DNA from: Capnocytophaga sp.
GTDB lineage: Bacteria > Bacteroidota > Bacteroidia > Flavobacteriales > Flavobacteriaceae
Assembly (NCBI RefSeq): GCF_030532915.1
Contig: NZ_JAUNKD010000001.1
Coordinates: forward strand, 62,320-126,319
Length of the DNA stretch: 64,000 nucleotides
Direction: 5' to 3'
This document shows positions 17,326 through 25,966 of this stretch, one piece after another (the first letter of the stretch is position 1; each line of letters starts with the position of its first letter). A program made the position numbers and the translations under genes. The notes under the pieces were generated by a model. It was given only the letters and a program-made list of their open reading frames with translations, made no database searches and had not been told where the DNA came from.

Positions 17326-17754
17326 CTAAAACCAATTCTGCCAAGGAATGCGCGATAAAATACACACCAAGCCCAGAGCGTAAAAAATGGCAATTTTGCC
17401 AAAAGTACGATTATCAGTAAGTTGCTTTTTATGTAGCGACCAACCCACTGTTATCAGCACCACACCGATAACAACCATCATCGGGTGTTCCAACAATATT
17501 TTTCGCAAGTAAGAATCGCGCATCACATTGGTTGTTTTCCAAGCACCAAACAAAGGCGAAGTAACGTACAGAATCACGCCCACCAACAACTGAATGTGCG
17601 AAACGATAAGCCCGTAAAGACTTAATTTTAAATCTTTTGCCGTATATTCTTTCTTTCCGAAGAAACCGATAACAGCATTTGCCGTTGCCAAAAAAAGCAC
17701 CACAACCACCACATAAGCAAACCACGAGTGGACTTGAAGCATTGTATTGTACAT
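17326..17754 (-). CDS. Four-helix integral membrane protein, hypothetical
   Basis: The 142-residue protein has four clear membrane segments: about 8-32, 45-66, 90-108 and 120-138. Conserved-looking histidines fall near the helix ends (H9, H53 and H90), a pattern that makes database entries call such proteins cytochrome b-like, but heme binding is unproven. A short basic loop lies between helices three and four. It is a single-gene unit with its own promoter and terminator. Confidence 0.75.
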   Translation of the reverse strand: MYNTMLQVHSWFAYVVVVVLFLATANAVIGFFGKKEYTAKDLKLSLYGLIVSHIQLLVGVILYVTSPLFGAWKTTNVMRDSYLRKILLEHPMMVVIGVVLITVGWSLHKKQLTDNRTFGKIAIFYALGLVCILSRIPWQNWF

Positions 17755-17777
17755 AAAATGAATTATTTAGTTCGGGG

Positions 17778-17785
17778 CAAAAGTA
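17778..17785 (-). promoter_or_regulatory. -7 element of the 4-TM protein gene
   Basis: The minus strand reads TACTTTTG, 23 nt before the ATG at 17754. Confidence 0.55.
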
Positions 17786-17944
17786 CTTATTTTAAACGGA
17801 ATAAAAAAGCGTGAATAATGAAAATATTTTCAAAATTCACGCTTCAAGGCAGGGAATAATTAATGTTTTCAACTATAAAGCACCAATTTATTGTTTGAAT
17901 ATCAGCTATTTTTTATCGGAAGAAACTGCGATATGCGATTAATT

Positions 17945-17977
17945 TCAAATCAATTCAAACAACTTTCAAACTTCAAA
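17945..17977. repeat. Short TCAAA array
   Basis: Four TCAAA words start at 17945, 17955, 17966 and 17973, resembling the right half of the larger array at 16501-16578. Confidence 0.5.
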
Positions 17978-18266
17978 ATGAGGCTTCTTAATGACAACAA
18001 CTATACAGCGCAATAAACGTGCCTTTTTTTACCACATTAACAAACAATTATGACAAAATTAGGGATTACTAACTTTTAATATAGATTTCCCGCAGCATTT
18101 TAAAAAGATTTAGCACCTCCTTAACTGATTTTTAAACAGTTTTTATTTGTTTTGTTTTAGCTTTTAAACAATCAACTTTTGACAAAAAAATCATTAAACA
18201 CAAATCAATGGCAATCAGCAACATACAAATTAATTCAAAAATAAACAAAAAAAAAGAAAAGAAAAT

Positions 18267-18297
18267 TTGTATGTTTCATTTTTTTATTTTTATTTTG
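18267..18297 (+). promoter_or_regulatory. Candidate promoter of the lipoprotein-CDCL operon
   Basis: TTG at 18267-18269 is followed after 21 nt by TATTTTG at 18291-18297, one base short of TAnnTTTG. The leader to the ATG at 18320 would be short. The imperfect -7 may mean that this operon is weakly expressed or regulated. Confidence 0.35.
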
Positions 18298-18319
18298 CCT
18301 CTATAAAATAACTCATTCT

Positions 18320-19177
18320 ATGAAAAAATCATTTACTTTCTTATTTAGTGTTTTACTTACGATTGTTTCGTGTAGTAAAGGTAACAACTCGGATGATACT
18401 CCTCCGCCCGTTGTAACAGACCCCGACACTTTTGAGGTAACGATTGATGACGTTTTTAATCATCCTTATAAAAACTTGACTAACATTCAAGTGGGTGATT
18501 ACATTCCGTTTGCCATTGAAATTACCGACACGCAAGATAATGCCTCGTACAGCCTGCTGTTACTAAAAGAAGGCGAAAAAAATCACCAGACTTTGGGGCG
18601 TGATTACGAGTTGTATATAGATAATGAAAGGGGTGAAAAACAAAAAATGGACATCCAAAAAAACGATGCCCTTAATTATGTTGTTTTTGACAAAAAAGGG
18701 AAACATTATTTCTATATAAAGCCACTAACCCCCGGCACTTTCTTGCACGCTTATGAACTTCAAAAACAAATAAAGGGAAAGCCTGTAGGGAACAATATTC
18801 GTAAAGAATTGCTTTTCAACGCTGTACAAATAAAAGCGTGGGCTGTGAGAGAAGGCTCGTGGGGAATTCCTTTTAGAAGTAAATACAAACGAAACTTCTA
18901 TTTTAAAATCAATGACGGCGAAGACCAAGACGATGTTTACCTGACCAGTAATGACCAAATGAGTCAGCGTTATTTGGTAACCTATGAAGGAAAAGAGTAT
19001 GCAGGAGCGTTCAATCAAGGAGACATCCGATACATTGCTGATAGGGAGTATGAGCGTTCGGTTGAGAATTTGAGCAACACCACCATCAGCACAATTCGCA
19101 TCACTCAAAACAGAACCAATAAATCGGAAGATTTTATTGAATATCACAACATTCATATTGAAGAAATAAAACAATGA
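18320..19177 (+). CDS. Tandem lipoprotein 1 of the CDCL operon (candidate immunity/accessory protein)
   Basis: The 285-residue product has a lipoprotein signal with C18 (TIVSC), an acidic-proline linker, and a conserved core from about residue 50 to 165 containing LTNIQVGDYIPFAIE, DTQDNASYSLL, TLGRDYELYIDNE and GKHYFYIKPL. This core is nearly the same in the two genes that follow; the C-terminal 110 residues diverge apart from the FNQG motif. The family is not one I can name; a beta-rich domain distantly like TraQ/DUF3872 is possible. The operon ends with a CDC-like pore-forming protein. Since Bacteroides CDCL producers are protected by a surface lipoprotein, an immunity or accessory role is inferred. 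Confidence 0.85.
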   Translation: MKKSFTFLFSVLLTIVSCSKGNNSDDTPPPVVTDPDTFEVTIDDVFNHPYKNLTNIQVGDYIPFAIEITDTQDNASYSLLLLKEGEKNHQTLGRDYELYIDNERGEKQKMDIQKNDALNYVVFDKKGKHYFYIKPLTPGTFLHAYELQKQIKGKPVGNNIRKELLFNAVQIKAWAVREGSWGIPFRSKYKRNFYFKINDGEDQDDVYLTSNDQMSQRYLVTYEGKEYAGAFNQGDIRYIADREYERSVENLSNTTISTIRITQNRTNKSEDFIEYHNIHIEEIKQ

Positions 19178-19183
19178 TTTACT

Positions 19184-20038
19184 ATGAAAAAGAACTTTAT
19201 TTGGGCAATGTTGCTACTAGTGATAGTAGCCTGCCGTAAAAGTGACCCAGATGTGAATCCCCCTGCGCCAATTGACCCAAATGCGTTTGGGATGTCGATT
19301 TCTAACATCTACAATGACCCCATAAAAAACCTAACCAACATACAGGTGGGTGATTATATTCCTTACTCCGTTGAGATAACTGATACACAGGATAATGCGA
19401 CGTACAGTCTTCTTCTAATAAAAGAGGGCGAAAAATACCATCAAACCTTGGGGAAGGATTATGAACTGTACATCGACAACGAAAAGGGCGAAAAACAAAA
19501 GTTGGAAGTTTTGAAGAACGACAAAGTAAATTACGTGATTTTCAACAAAAAAGGCAAACATTATTTTTATGTAAAACCCTTGTTGCCGGGCACGTTCAAA
19601 CTGGTGTATGAGCTTCAAAAACAAATTGATGGCAAACCCATTGGCAACACCAACAAACAAGAAACGCTGTTCAACGCCGTAAAAATAAAACTATGGGTGG
19701 TAACAGAAGAAACTAGAAACTTCCCACTTATAACCAAAAGAAATTTTTACTTTGAAATTGATGACGGAAAAGACGAAGCTGACACTTACCTCACCAGCGA
19801 CAACCAAATGAGTCAGAGTTACCTTCTGACCTATGACGGAAAAGATTACACCGGTGAGTTTAACCAAGGTGCTATCCGATTTATCGTTGATAGAAAAGAC
19901 CAGTGGAGACAAAAATTAGACGTTCTTTTCGTGAACCGAATTTTTATTACTCAATCCAGAGCAAACAAACAGCAAGACATCATTGAATATCACAACGTTG
20001 GAAATCTGGTTGAAGAAATAAAAAAAATGAACCCATAG
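19184..20038 (+). CDS. Tandem lipoprotein 2 of the CDCL operon
   Basis: A 284-residue paralogue of the preceding gene, 6 nt downstream. The signal ends at C17 (VIVAC), and the mature chain starts RKSDPD, an acidic start that could act as a surface-export signal. The core motifs LTNIQVGDYIPYSVE, TLGKDYELYIDNEKGEKQK and NKKGKHYFYVKPL are kept, and the C-terminal region again differs. At DNA level it is clearly further from copies 1 and 3 than these are from each other. The protein ends in a longer tail (VEEIKKMNP). The role is inferred from the operon only. Confidence 0.85.
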   Translation: MKKNFIWAMLLLVIVACRKSDPDVNPPAPIDPNAFGMSISNIYNDPIKNLTNIQVGDYIPYSVEITDTQDNATYSLLLIKEGEKYHQTLGKDYELYIDNEKGEKQKLEVLKNDKVNYVIFNKKGKHYFYVKPLLPGTFKLVYELQKQIDGKPIGNTNKQETLFNAVKIKLWVVTEETRNFPLITKRNFYFEIDDGKDEADTYLTSDNQMSQSYLLTYDGKDYTGEFNQGAIRFIVDRKDQWRQKLDVLFVNRIFITQSRANKQQDIIEYHNVGNLVEEIKKMNP

Positions 20039-20050
20039 TACAATTGCTTT

Positions 20051-20899
20051 ATGAAAAAAATACGAATCATTACATCTATATTTTTTCTTGCCTTTGCTTC
20101 TTGTAGTAAAGGTGGCAATGACACGGAGGATACACCTCCTCCTGTAATCGACCCCGATGCGTTCAGTTTTTCAATCAAAAATATTTTTAACCATCCCGAA
20201 AAAAACTTGACTAACATTCAAGTGGGTGATTACATTCCGTTTGCCATTGAAATTGGTGATACACAAGATAATGCCTCGTATAGCCTGCTATTGATAAAAG
20301 AAAACCAAAAGCACCATCAAACCTTGGGAAAAGATTACGAGTTGTATGTGGATAATGAAAAGGGTGAAAAACAAAAAATGAACATCCAAAAAAACGACGC
20401 CCTTAATTATGTTGTTTTTGACAAAAAAGGGAAGCATTATTTTTATATAAAACCCTTATTGCCCGGCACGTTTAAACACGTTTATGAACTTCAAAAACAG
20501 GTTGATGGTAAAATTGTTGGCAGCAGCAAAAAGCAAGAAATATTGTTTAATAGTGTTTTATTGAGCGTGTGGTTTGAACGAGAGGAAACACAAAGCGCAG
20601 GACTTTTTCAGCATTCAAAACACAAAAATAATTTCTATTTTAAAATTGATGACGGAATAGAGCAAGACGACACCTACCTAACATCTCAAAACGGCATCAC
20701 ACAACGTTATTATATTGAATATGACGGAAAAGTACACGAAGGTGATTTCAATCAAGGCACTATCAAGTTCACAGAAAGCCACGAACAAGAAGTATCACCG
20801 CCTGCTGTTCATAACAGAAAAGTCGATAAAATTATCATCCGACAACTAATGCCCAGTAAACGACAAGAAGAAATTAAGTATTATAATTTTAATTTTTAA
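20051..20899 (+). CDS. Tandem lipoprotein 3 of the CDCL operon
   Basis: The third paralogue, 282 residues, starts 12 nt after copy 2 and ends 3 nt before the CDCL gene. The lipobox cysteine is C18 (AFASC), followed by SKGGNDTED and a TPPP linker. The core is almost identical to copy 1 at DNA level over two blocks (20205-20255 and 20365-20455), while the C-terminal part is unique. The close coupling to the CDCL gene makes it the most likely single partner or immunity candidate, which is inference. Confidence 0.85.
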   Translation: MKKIRIITSIFFLAFASCSKGGNDTEDTPPPVIDPDAFSFSIKNIFNHPEKNLTNIQVGDYIPFAIEIGDTQDNASYSLLLIKENQKHHQTLGKDYELYVDNEKGEKQKMNIQKNDALNYVVFDKKGKHYFYIKPLLPGTFKHVYELQKQVDGKIVGSSKKQEILFNSVLLSVWFEREETQSAGLFQHSKHKNNFYFKIDDGIEQDDTYLTSQNGITQRYYIEYDGKVHEGDFNQGTIKFTESHEQEVSPPAVHNRKVDKIIIRQLMPSKRQEEIKYYNFNF

Positions 20900-20902
20900 G
20901 AT

Positions 20903-22024
20903 ATGAAACCGATTTTAAAAACTATCGCAATTTCAGTAGTTTTAACTACTTGTATGACATCGTGTGAGAAAGACAAAAATTATGCTGACACGTTAGCCGG
21001 ACTAAAAAGTGTTGTTTTTCCTGAACAATCAGACCAAGTTGTATCGTCTGAATTTGTTCGGGTTGTAACACAAGGAACAACAAACAAAAAAGAAATGTTA
21101 CAAACCGTAAAAGCGCAAAAAACGCTTGCTCCGGTTGAACTCATTGACGGAAGCGGCTTGGACGTTATCTATCCGGGAAGCGTATTGAGCGGCGAGTCTT
21201 TTATGGAAGGACGTTACAACAATCTTGTTATTAAAAACCCGAAAGAAATTACCCTTTCAGCCACCTTGCAAGGTACCGGCTTGCCTGTTTCTACAAACGC
21301 CGTACCCGTGTTGAGCAATGTACGCCAAAAAGTTAATGATTTGATTAACGCACACCGTGAAAGAGTTGATTATAACAACGTACCTGCTTATTTGACTTAT
21401 ATTTCTAACGAAGTATCAACCTTGGAGAGCTTCAACAAAACTTTCGGAATACACGCAAACATAAGTGCTTGGGGCGGTAAAATTAAAGGTAATTTCAGTT
21501 TCAACGAGTCAAAATTAACCATCAATAGCAAAAAATATGTGCTGATTAAGGTTCGCCAAATGTTTTACAATGTTTCTGTTGACCCTAAACTTGCCGATGA
21601 ATGGGGTGATATTCAAAACGTTGGAGAATACGAGCCTGTTTATATCAGCAGTGTAGATTACGGACGTGTGGCTCATTTATTGGTAGAAACAGAAGAAAAC
21701 AGTTCGGAAGTTTCAAAAGAAATTCAAGCAGGAATTAGCGCCAATTTTTCTGTTGTAAGCGCTGATGTGAAAGCAAAAATGAAGGAAGAAGCAAGGGCTT
21801 TTTTCAAAAATAACAATATCAAAATAATGGTCGCCGGTGGTCCGCTTGTAAAAACCAAAATGATTACCGGTTATGATGAATTTATGGATTTTCTTACCAA
21901 TCCTTCTGCAAAAGATTTAGTAAATTCATCTACACCAATCGGATATAAAGTTCGTACTCTTAAAGACAACAAAGAGGTTGATGTTCGTGTGATGTACACC
22001 GAACAACGTTTAGCTTACGAATAA
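20903..22024 (+). CDS. CDC-like (CDCL) pore-forming lipoprotein, short form lacking domain 4
   Basis: The 373-residue protein aligns by eye with thiol-activated cytolysins: GSGLDVIYPGSVL (83-95), the RQMFYNVSVDP strand region, EPVYISSVDYGR (about 244-255), the second TMH-like helix block (about 266-305), the glycine pair at 312-313 (VAGGP), and PIGYKVRTLKDNKEV near the end. It stops where domain 4 of true CDCs would begin, so the Trp-rich undecapeptide and cholesterol-binding loops are missing. This matches the short component of Bacteroidota CDCLs. The signal peptide ends at C21 (CMTSC) and continues EKDKN, which resembles a surface lipoprotein export signal. It closes a four-gene operon with 3-12 nt gaps. 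Confidence 0.9.
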   Translation: MKPILKTIAISVVLTTCMTSCEKDKNYADTLAGLKSVVFPEQSDQVVSSEFVRVVTQGTTNKKEMLQTVKAQKTLAPVELIDGSGLDVIYPGSVLSGESFMEGRYNNLVIKNPKEITLSATLQGTGLPVSTNAVPVLSNVRQKVNDLINAHRERVDYNNVPAYLTYISNEVSTLESFNKTFGIHANISAWGGKIKGNFSFNESKLTINSKKYVLIKVRQMFYNVSVDPKLADEWGDIQNVGEYEPVYISSVDYGRVAHLLVETEENSSEVSKEIQAGISANFSVVSADVKAKMKEEARAFFKNNNIKIMVAGGPLVKTKMITGYDEFMDFLTNPSAKDLVNSSTPIGYKVRTLKDNKEVDVRVMYTEQRLAYE

Positions 22025-22042
22025 AATAATGCAACTCACACC

Positions 22043-22079
22043 CAAACGGGGCTGTTTTCTGAGAAAACAGCCCCGTTTG
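22043..22079. terminator. Near-perfect 37-nt palindrome after the CDCL gene
   Basis: Two 18-nt arms (CAAACGGGGCTGTTTTCT and its complement) are separated by one base. It lies between the CDCL stop and the convergent kinase gene, and is probably a bidirectional terminator, although the T tract is short. Confidence 0.7.
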
Positions 22080-22088
22080 ATGCTTATG

Positions 22089-23012
22089 TCAAATTTTAAT
22101 CTCAAATTGCGTGAGTTCCTTAAACCGCATCAATCGACTTTGTAACTCATTGGAAGTAAGATTCAAAGTACGTTCAGCTCCTAATTTTTCAACACAAAAT
22201 GAAGCCAATGCCGAACCGTAAATCACGGCGTTTTTTATATTTTCAAAGCCATAATCGGTTGATTTGGCAAGATGCCCTACCAAACCACCGGCAAAGGTGT
22301 CACCCGCTCCGGTGGGGTCAAAAACATCTTCCAACGGAAGTGCCGGCGCAAAAAATACCAACTCATTATGAAAAAGCAACACCCCGTGTTCGCCTTTTTT
22401 TATGATGACGTATTTCACTCCCATTGCCATTATCTTTTTCGCCGCCTTAGCCAACGAATACTCGCCCGTGAGTTGGCGGGCTTCTTGGTCATTAATGGTT
22501 ATAACATCTACTTTTTCAATGACTTTCATCAGCAAATCCCAAGTGTGGTTCATCCAATAGTCCATCGTGTCAAGCACCACCAAATCGGGTTTTTGCCGCA
22601 TTTGTCGTAATACTTCCAACTGTATTTTTGGATGTAAATTACCAAGCATCAACACATTAGTCTCTCTATATGATTCAGGAACTACGGGATTGAAGTCAGA
22701 AAGCACATTGAGCCGGGTTTCAAGCGTGTCGCGCGCATTCATATCATTATGATATTTTCCGCTCCAAAAAAATGATTTTCCGCCTTTAACCTGCTGAATG
22801 CCTGACACATTCACATTCCGTTGGGTGAGCAAATCCAGATATGCCTGCGGATAGTCTTCCCCTACAATTGAAATTACGGCTGTGTCAATTTTGAATTGCG
22901 AGGCTGCAACGGCAATGTAATTGGCTGCTCCCCCCATAATTTTATCGGTTTTGGCAAAAGGTGTTTCAATTTGGTCAAAAGCTATCGTTCCGACAATCAA
23001 TAATTTACTCAT
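22089..23012 (-). CDS. PfkB/ribokinase family carbohydrate kinase
   Basis: The 307-residue cytoplasmic kinase shows the N-terminal GGAANYIAVAASQF sugar-binding motif (about 27-40) and the C-terminal ATP-site motif DPTGAGDTFAGG, with the catalytic aspartate in GAGD. The family phosphorylates sugars, nucleosides or related compounds; an adenosine-kinase-like or fructokinase-like substrate cannot be decided. It has its own promoter 36 nt upstream and converges on the CDCL operon, so it is not part of it. Confidence 0.88.
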   Translation of the reverse strand: MSKLLIVGTIAFDQIETPFAKTDKIMGGAANYIAVAASQFKIDTAVISIVGEDYPQAYLDLLTQRNVNVSGIQQVKGGKSFFWSGKYHNDMNARDTLETRLNVLSDFNPVVPESYRETNVLMLGNLHPKIQLEVLRQMRQKPDLVVLDTMDYWMNHTWDLLMKVIEKVDVITINDQEARQLTGEYSLAKAAKKIMAMGVKYVIIKKGEHGVLLFHNELVFFAPALPLEDVFDPTGAGDTFAGGLVGHLAKSTDYGFENIKNAVIYGSALASFCVEKLGAERTLNLTSNELQSRLMRFKELTQFEIKI

Positions 23013-23047
23013 TTTTACTAAAAATATACATCACTGTTTTCAGTGAG

Positions 23048-23055
23048 CAAAGATA
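23048..23055 (-). promoter_or_regulatory. -7 element of the PfkB kinase gene
   Basis: The minus strand reads TATCTTTG, 35 nt before the ATG at 23012. Confidence 0.6.
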
Positions 23056-23090
23056 CGCATTAATTAAAGACAAACAACAGCAAAACGAAA

Positions 23091-24083
23091 TTATTCCGCC
23101 CAAGGCAAAAATTTAGGTGTTGCTTGTAACAGGCTGGGTTTTTTCGAATTTAAATATTGATTATCAATAACTTGTTGGTATTTCTCTAAATAATGCAACG
23201 CCATTTTTTTAGCGTTAAAATTTTCGGTTGCGTAGTGATGGCAAACTTTCGGGTCATATTCTCGCCAATTGCACATTGCCTGTTGCAAATCAGCGGCAGT
23301 ATCGGACAAAAATCCCACTTCGGGAATGATAAGCTCGGGCAACGAACCGTAGGGCGTGCCAAAAACAGGGCTTCCGAAGTAAAGACTCTCAATCAATGCC
23401 AAACCAAAGGGTTCATTCCAAAGCACGGGAAATAAAAGTCCTTTTGAATGAGGCAAGTATTTCTTTTTCATTTCATTATCCACCAAACCAAAAAAATGAG
23501 CTTTGGGTGTGAAGGTGAATCGCAAGCCCATATTAAAGTTAAACCGCACTCCCCCAAAAACATACAATTTTTCGTGAGGCATCGTTTTAACCAACCGAAT
23601 CGCCCCGCGAAGGTTTTTGACCCGCCAAGCTCCTTTTCCTAAAAAATGAAAAAAATCTTTGGAAGCATTCAAATTAACCGCTCCGTAATCATTCCAATCC
23701 AATCCGTTGTACACATAGGAATCGGAATTATGCCGATTTGCGTGGTTCTTTGATACAAAAACGGTATTGTAATCAAGTTCTTCCCCGTAAGGCGGATTGC
23801 CGTGCATCGTAATCACTTTGGGGCATTGTACATCATTGATTCCCGTAACTCCGGTGGAATGAAAATGAACCACATCCGTATTTTTTGGTAATAATTTTGT
23901 AATGTGAATCCCTTCCTGCAAAGGAATCACATCGGCAAAAGCGCACTTACTGCCCCAATTTGCCACAAAGGTAACCTTATGCCCCAAGGCTACCAATTCT
24001 TTTGCCAAATACCAAACCACACGCTCGGTTCCTCCGTACTTAACCACCGGCAAAACAGCTTCTTGAACGATTGTTATATGCAT
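23091..24083 (-). CDS. GT4-like glycosyltransferase
   Basis: The 330-residue protein has a GT-B fold pattern: an N-terminal donor/acceptor domain with VVKYGGTERVVWYLAKEL (15-32), the characteristic glycine motif of GT4 enzymes, and a C-terminal nucleotide-sugar domain with the EX7E motif NEPFGLALIE and GSPVFGTPYGSLPELI. No membrane segments are evident. The acceptor is unknown; glycogen or surface glycan synthesis are both possible. The YggS gene is 44 nt upstream on the same strand, so they may share a transcript. Confidence 0.85.
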   Translation of the reverse strand: MHITIVQEAVLPVVKYGGTERVVWYLAKELVALGHKVTFVANWGSKCAFADVIPLQEGIHITKLLPKNTDVVHFHSTGVTGINDVQCPKVITMHGNPPYGEELDYNTVFVSKNHANRHNSDSYVYNGLDWNDYGAVNLNASKDFFHFLGKGAWRVKNLRGAIRLVKTMPHEKLYVFGGVRFNFNMGLRFTFTPKAHFFGLVDNEMKKKYLPHSKGLLFPVLWNEPFGLALIESLYFGSPVFGTPYGSLPELIIPEVGFLSDTAADLQQAMCNWREYDPKVCHHYATENFNAKKMALHYLEKYQQVIDNQYLNSKKPSLLQATPKFLPWAE

Positions 24084-24127
24084 TATATGAATGTTTTGTA
24101 AGTGAATAAAACCTTAAAATGAACACA

Positions 24128-24862
24128 TCAATTTTTCGACTGATTTTCATTCCAATAAAAACTATCGGGATAGATGCGCTCACCAAAAATGTCAGTGCCA
24201 ACGCGCACGATGGTAGCGCCTTCTTCAATGGCGATTTCCAAATCACCACTCATCCCCATTGAAAGTTCTTTCATTTCCACATTAGGAAGCTGTAAGTCAT
24301 TGACTTTCTGCTGAATGCTTTTTAACAACCGAAAACAGGCACGCACTTTTTCGGCATCGTCACTAAACAAGCCGATGGTCATTAACCCTTTGATTTTTAG
24401 CGTATGCAGTTGTGAAACCCGTTGCACAAGTTCAAGTGCCTTATCAGGATGCACACCAAATTTGCTCTCTTCATTTGAAGTGTTAACCTGAATGAACACA
24501 TCTATTGTTTTTTGCTCATTTACAAGACGTTGATGTAATTTTTCAGCTAAATCATAACGGTCAAGCGATTGCACGCAACAAACCTCACAACGCAAAATAT
24601 CTTTGATTTTATTGGTTTGCAAATGCCCGATAAAGTGATTGGTGTGCGGGGTGGTTTTCAGTGCGTTGTATTTTTCTTTGAGTTCTTGCACACGGTTTTC
24701 GGCGATGAGCGTATAACCCGCATCAAGGGCTATTTTGATGCGCTCGGGCGATACGGTTTTGGTAGCCAACAATAATTTCACCTCACTCGGATTGCGATTG
24801 ACACGCGCACAAGCGGCATCAATACGGCTTTGTATAATTTGAAGATTTTTTAAAATATCCAT
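24128..24862 (-). CDS. YggS/PLPBP family PLP-binding protein
   Basis: The 244-residue protein matches the PLP homeostasis family (YggS, PROSC). The PLP lysine is expected at K35 in LLLATKTVS. The family segments AENRVQEL, HFIGHLQTNKIKDIL, VQVNTSNEESKFGVHP and ELSMGMSGDLEIAIEEGATIVRVGTDIFG are all present. It has no catalytic activity of its own in the known members and balances intracellular PLP. It has its own promoter. Confidence 0.92.
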   Translation of the reverse strand: MDILKNLQIIQSRIDAACARVNRNPSEVKLLLATKTVSPERIKIALDAGYTLIAENRVQELKEKYNALKTTPHTNHFIGHLQTNKIKDILRCEVCCVQSLDRYDLAEKLHQRLVNEQKTIDVFIQVNTSNEESKFGVHPDKALELVQRVSQLHTLKIKGLMTIGLFSDDAEKVRACFRLLKSIQQKVNDLQLPNVEMKELSMGMSGDLEIAIEEGATIVRVGTDIFGERIYPDSFYWNENQSKN

Positions 24863-24883
24863 CGTGGTTTATGAATTTTCTGC

Positions 24884-24891
24884 CAAAAATA
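24884..24891 (-). promoter_or_regulatory. -7 element of the YggS gene
   Basis: The minus strand reads TATTTTTG, 21 nt before the ATG at 24862. Confidence 0.5.
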
Positions 24892-24934
24892 TCACTTTTA
24901 TTTTGTTAATCAAAAAATATTTTATGTTGCCCGT

Positions 24935-24967
24935 TTGACAAATTCTCTAAAATTATTAATATCTTTG
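24935..24967 (+). promoter_or_regulatory. Promoter of the UbiA-family gene
   Basis: TTG at 24935-24937 and TATCTTTG at 24960-24967 are separated by 22 nt. The leader to the ATG at 25067 is about 95 nt. Confidence 0.55.
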
Positions 24968-25066
24968 CCGTTACACCAAAATTTTGGTTCAAAGATAATG
25001 TAATAAAACGGTAATTATCCATTATTTTTTGACTTAAAATAAATTTTGCGTGTCAATCTTCTAAAA

Positions 25067-25966
25067 ATGCGAAAAAGAACACGACATACACTTTTAAAAA
25101 TTCTCGGGCTGTTTTCATCGGTGCGCGGGTACAATATTTTGATGGTGTGTGTGGCACAATATTTGGCTTCGATTTTTGTGCTTTCGCAAGAAAGTTCGTT
25201 GCGCAGCGTTCTTTTTGACGACCAATTGTTTATGTTGGTGTGGGCGGGAGCATTAGCCATTGCCAGCGGGTACATCATTAACGGGTTTTATGACAAAGAA
25301 AAAGACCTGATCAACAAACCTTTAAAATCAATGATTGACCGCTTGGTTGGGCAAAACACCAAACTAACGCTTTACTTTCTGTTGAACTTTTTGTCGGTCA
25401 TCGTGGCGAGTTATGTTTCGTTTCGGGCAGTGTTGTTTTTTTCGGGCTACATTTTCAGTATGTGGCTTTATTCGCACCGCATCAAAAAAATTCCGTTTTG
25501 GGGAAATTTCACATCGGCATTGCTGGCAATTGTGCCGTTTTTTGCTGTGTTTATTTATTACAAAAACTTCGAAACCGTGATTTTTATGCACGCCCTGCTC
25601 CTATTTTTGCTCATCTTAATCAAAGATTTGATTAAAGATTTGGAAAACCTTAAAGGCGATTTGCTTCATAACTACCAAACCATTCCGGTGAAATACGGCG
25701 AACGTTATGCCAAATGGGGCATTTCAGTAGCCTCATTGCTGTGCTTATTTTTGATATATGCACTAACCCATTATTTTAATGTGGGATATATGGCATACTA
25801 TCTGATTTTCACCGCTATAATGCTCTGCCTATTACTTACATTACTGTGGAGCAGCAACTTGCATAAACATTACATCTTGCTTCACAACTTGCTGAAATTG
25901 GTACTTGTAATGGGCGTGTTTAGTGTGTTGCTTATCAATCCCGAACGATTTTTAACGCTTGTGTAA
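25067..25966 (+). CDS. UbiA-family prenyltransferase
   Basis: The protein has about eight membrane segments and the two aspartate motifs of UbiA prenyltransferases: NGFYDKEKD (first) and DLIKDLENLKGD (second), which bind the magnesium-prenyl diphosphate. This fits the geranylgeranylglycerol-phosphate geranylgeranyltransferase-like subgroup common in Bacteroidota, whose acceptor is uncertain. I chose the ATG at 25067 (299 residues); a TTG at 25046 would add seven residues. The stop touches the end of the convergent riboflavin synthase gene with no spacer. Confidence 0.85.
   Translation: MRKRTRHTLLKILGLFSSVRGYNILMVCVAQYLASIFVLSQESSLRSVLFDDQLFMLVWAGALAIASGYIINGFYDKEKDLINKPLKSMIDRLVGQNTKLTLYFLLNFLSVIVASYVSFRAVLFFSGYIFSMWLYSHRIKKIPFWGNFTSALLAIVPFFAVFIYYKNFETVIFMHALLLFLLILIKDLIKDLENLKGDLLHNYQTIPVKYGERYAKWGISVASLLCLFLIYALTHYFNVGYMAYYLIFTAIMLCLLLTLLWSSNLHKHYILLHNLLKLVLVMGVFSVLLINPERFLTLV

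Larger units (their letters stand above)
17755..18319. other. 565-nt AT-rich gap before the CDCL operon
   Basis: It holds the minus-strand promoter of the 4-TM gene, a short TCAAA array (17945-17977), and long A/T tracts leading to the first lipoprotein gene. No coding sequence or RNA gene is recognised. Confidence 0.6.

Noticed and set aside
18320..20899. Conjugation genes (TraQ-like) because of a faint resemblance
   Set aside because: No other transfer genes are present, and the resemblance to TraQ/DUF3872 is too weak to use.
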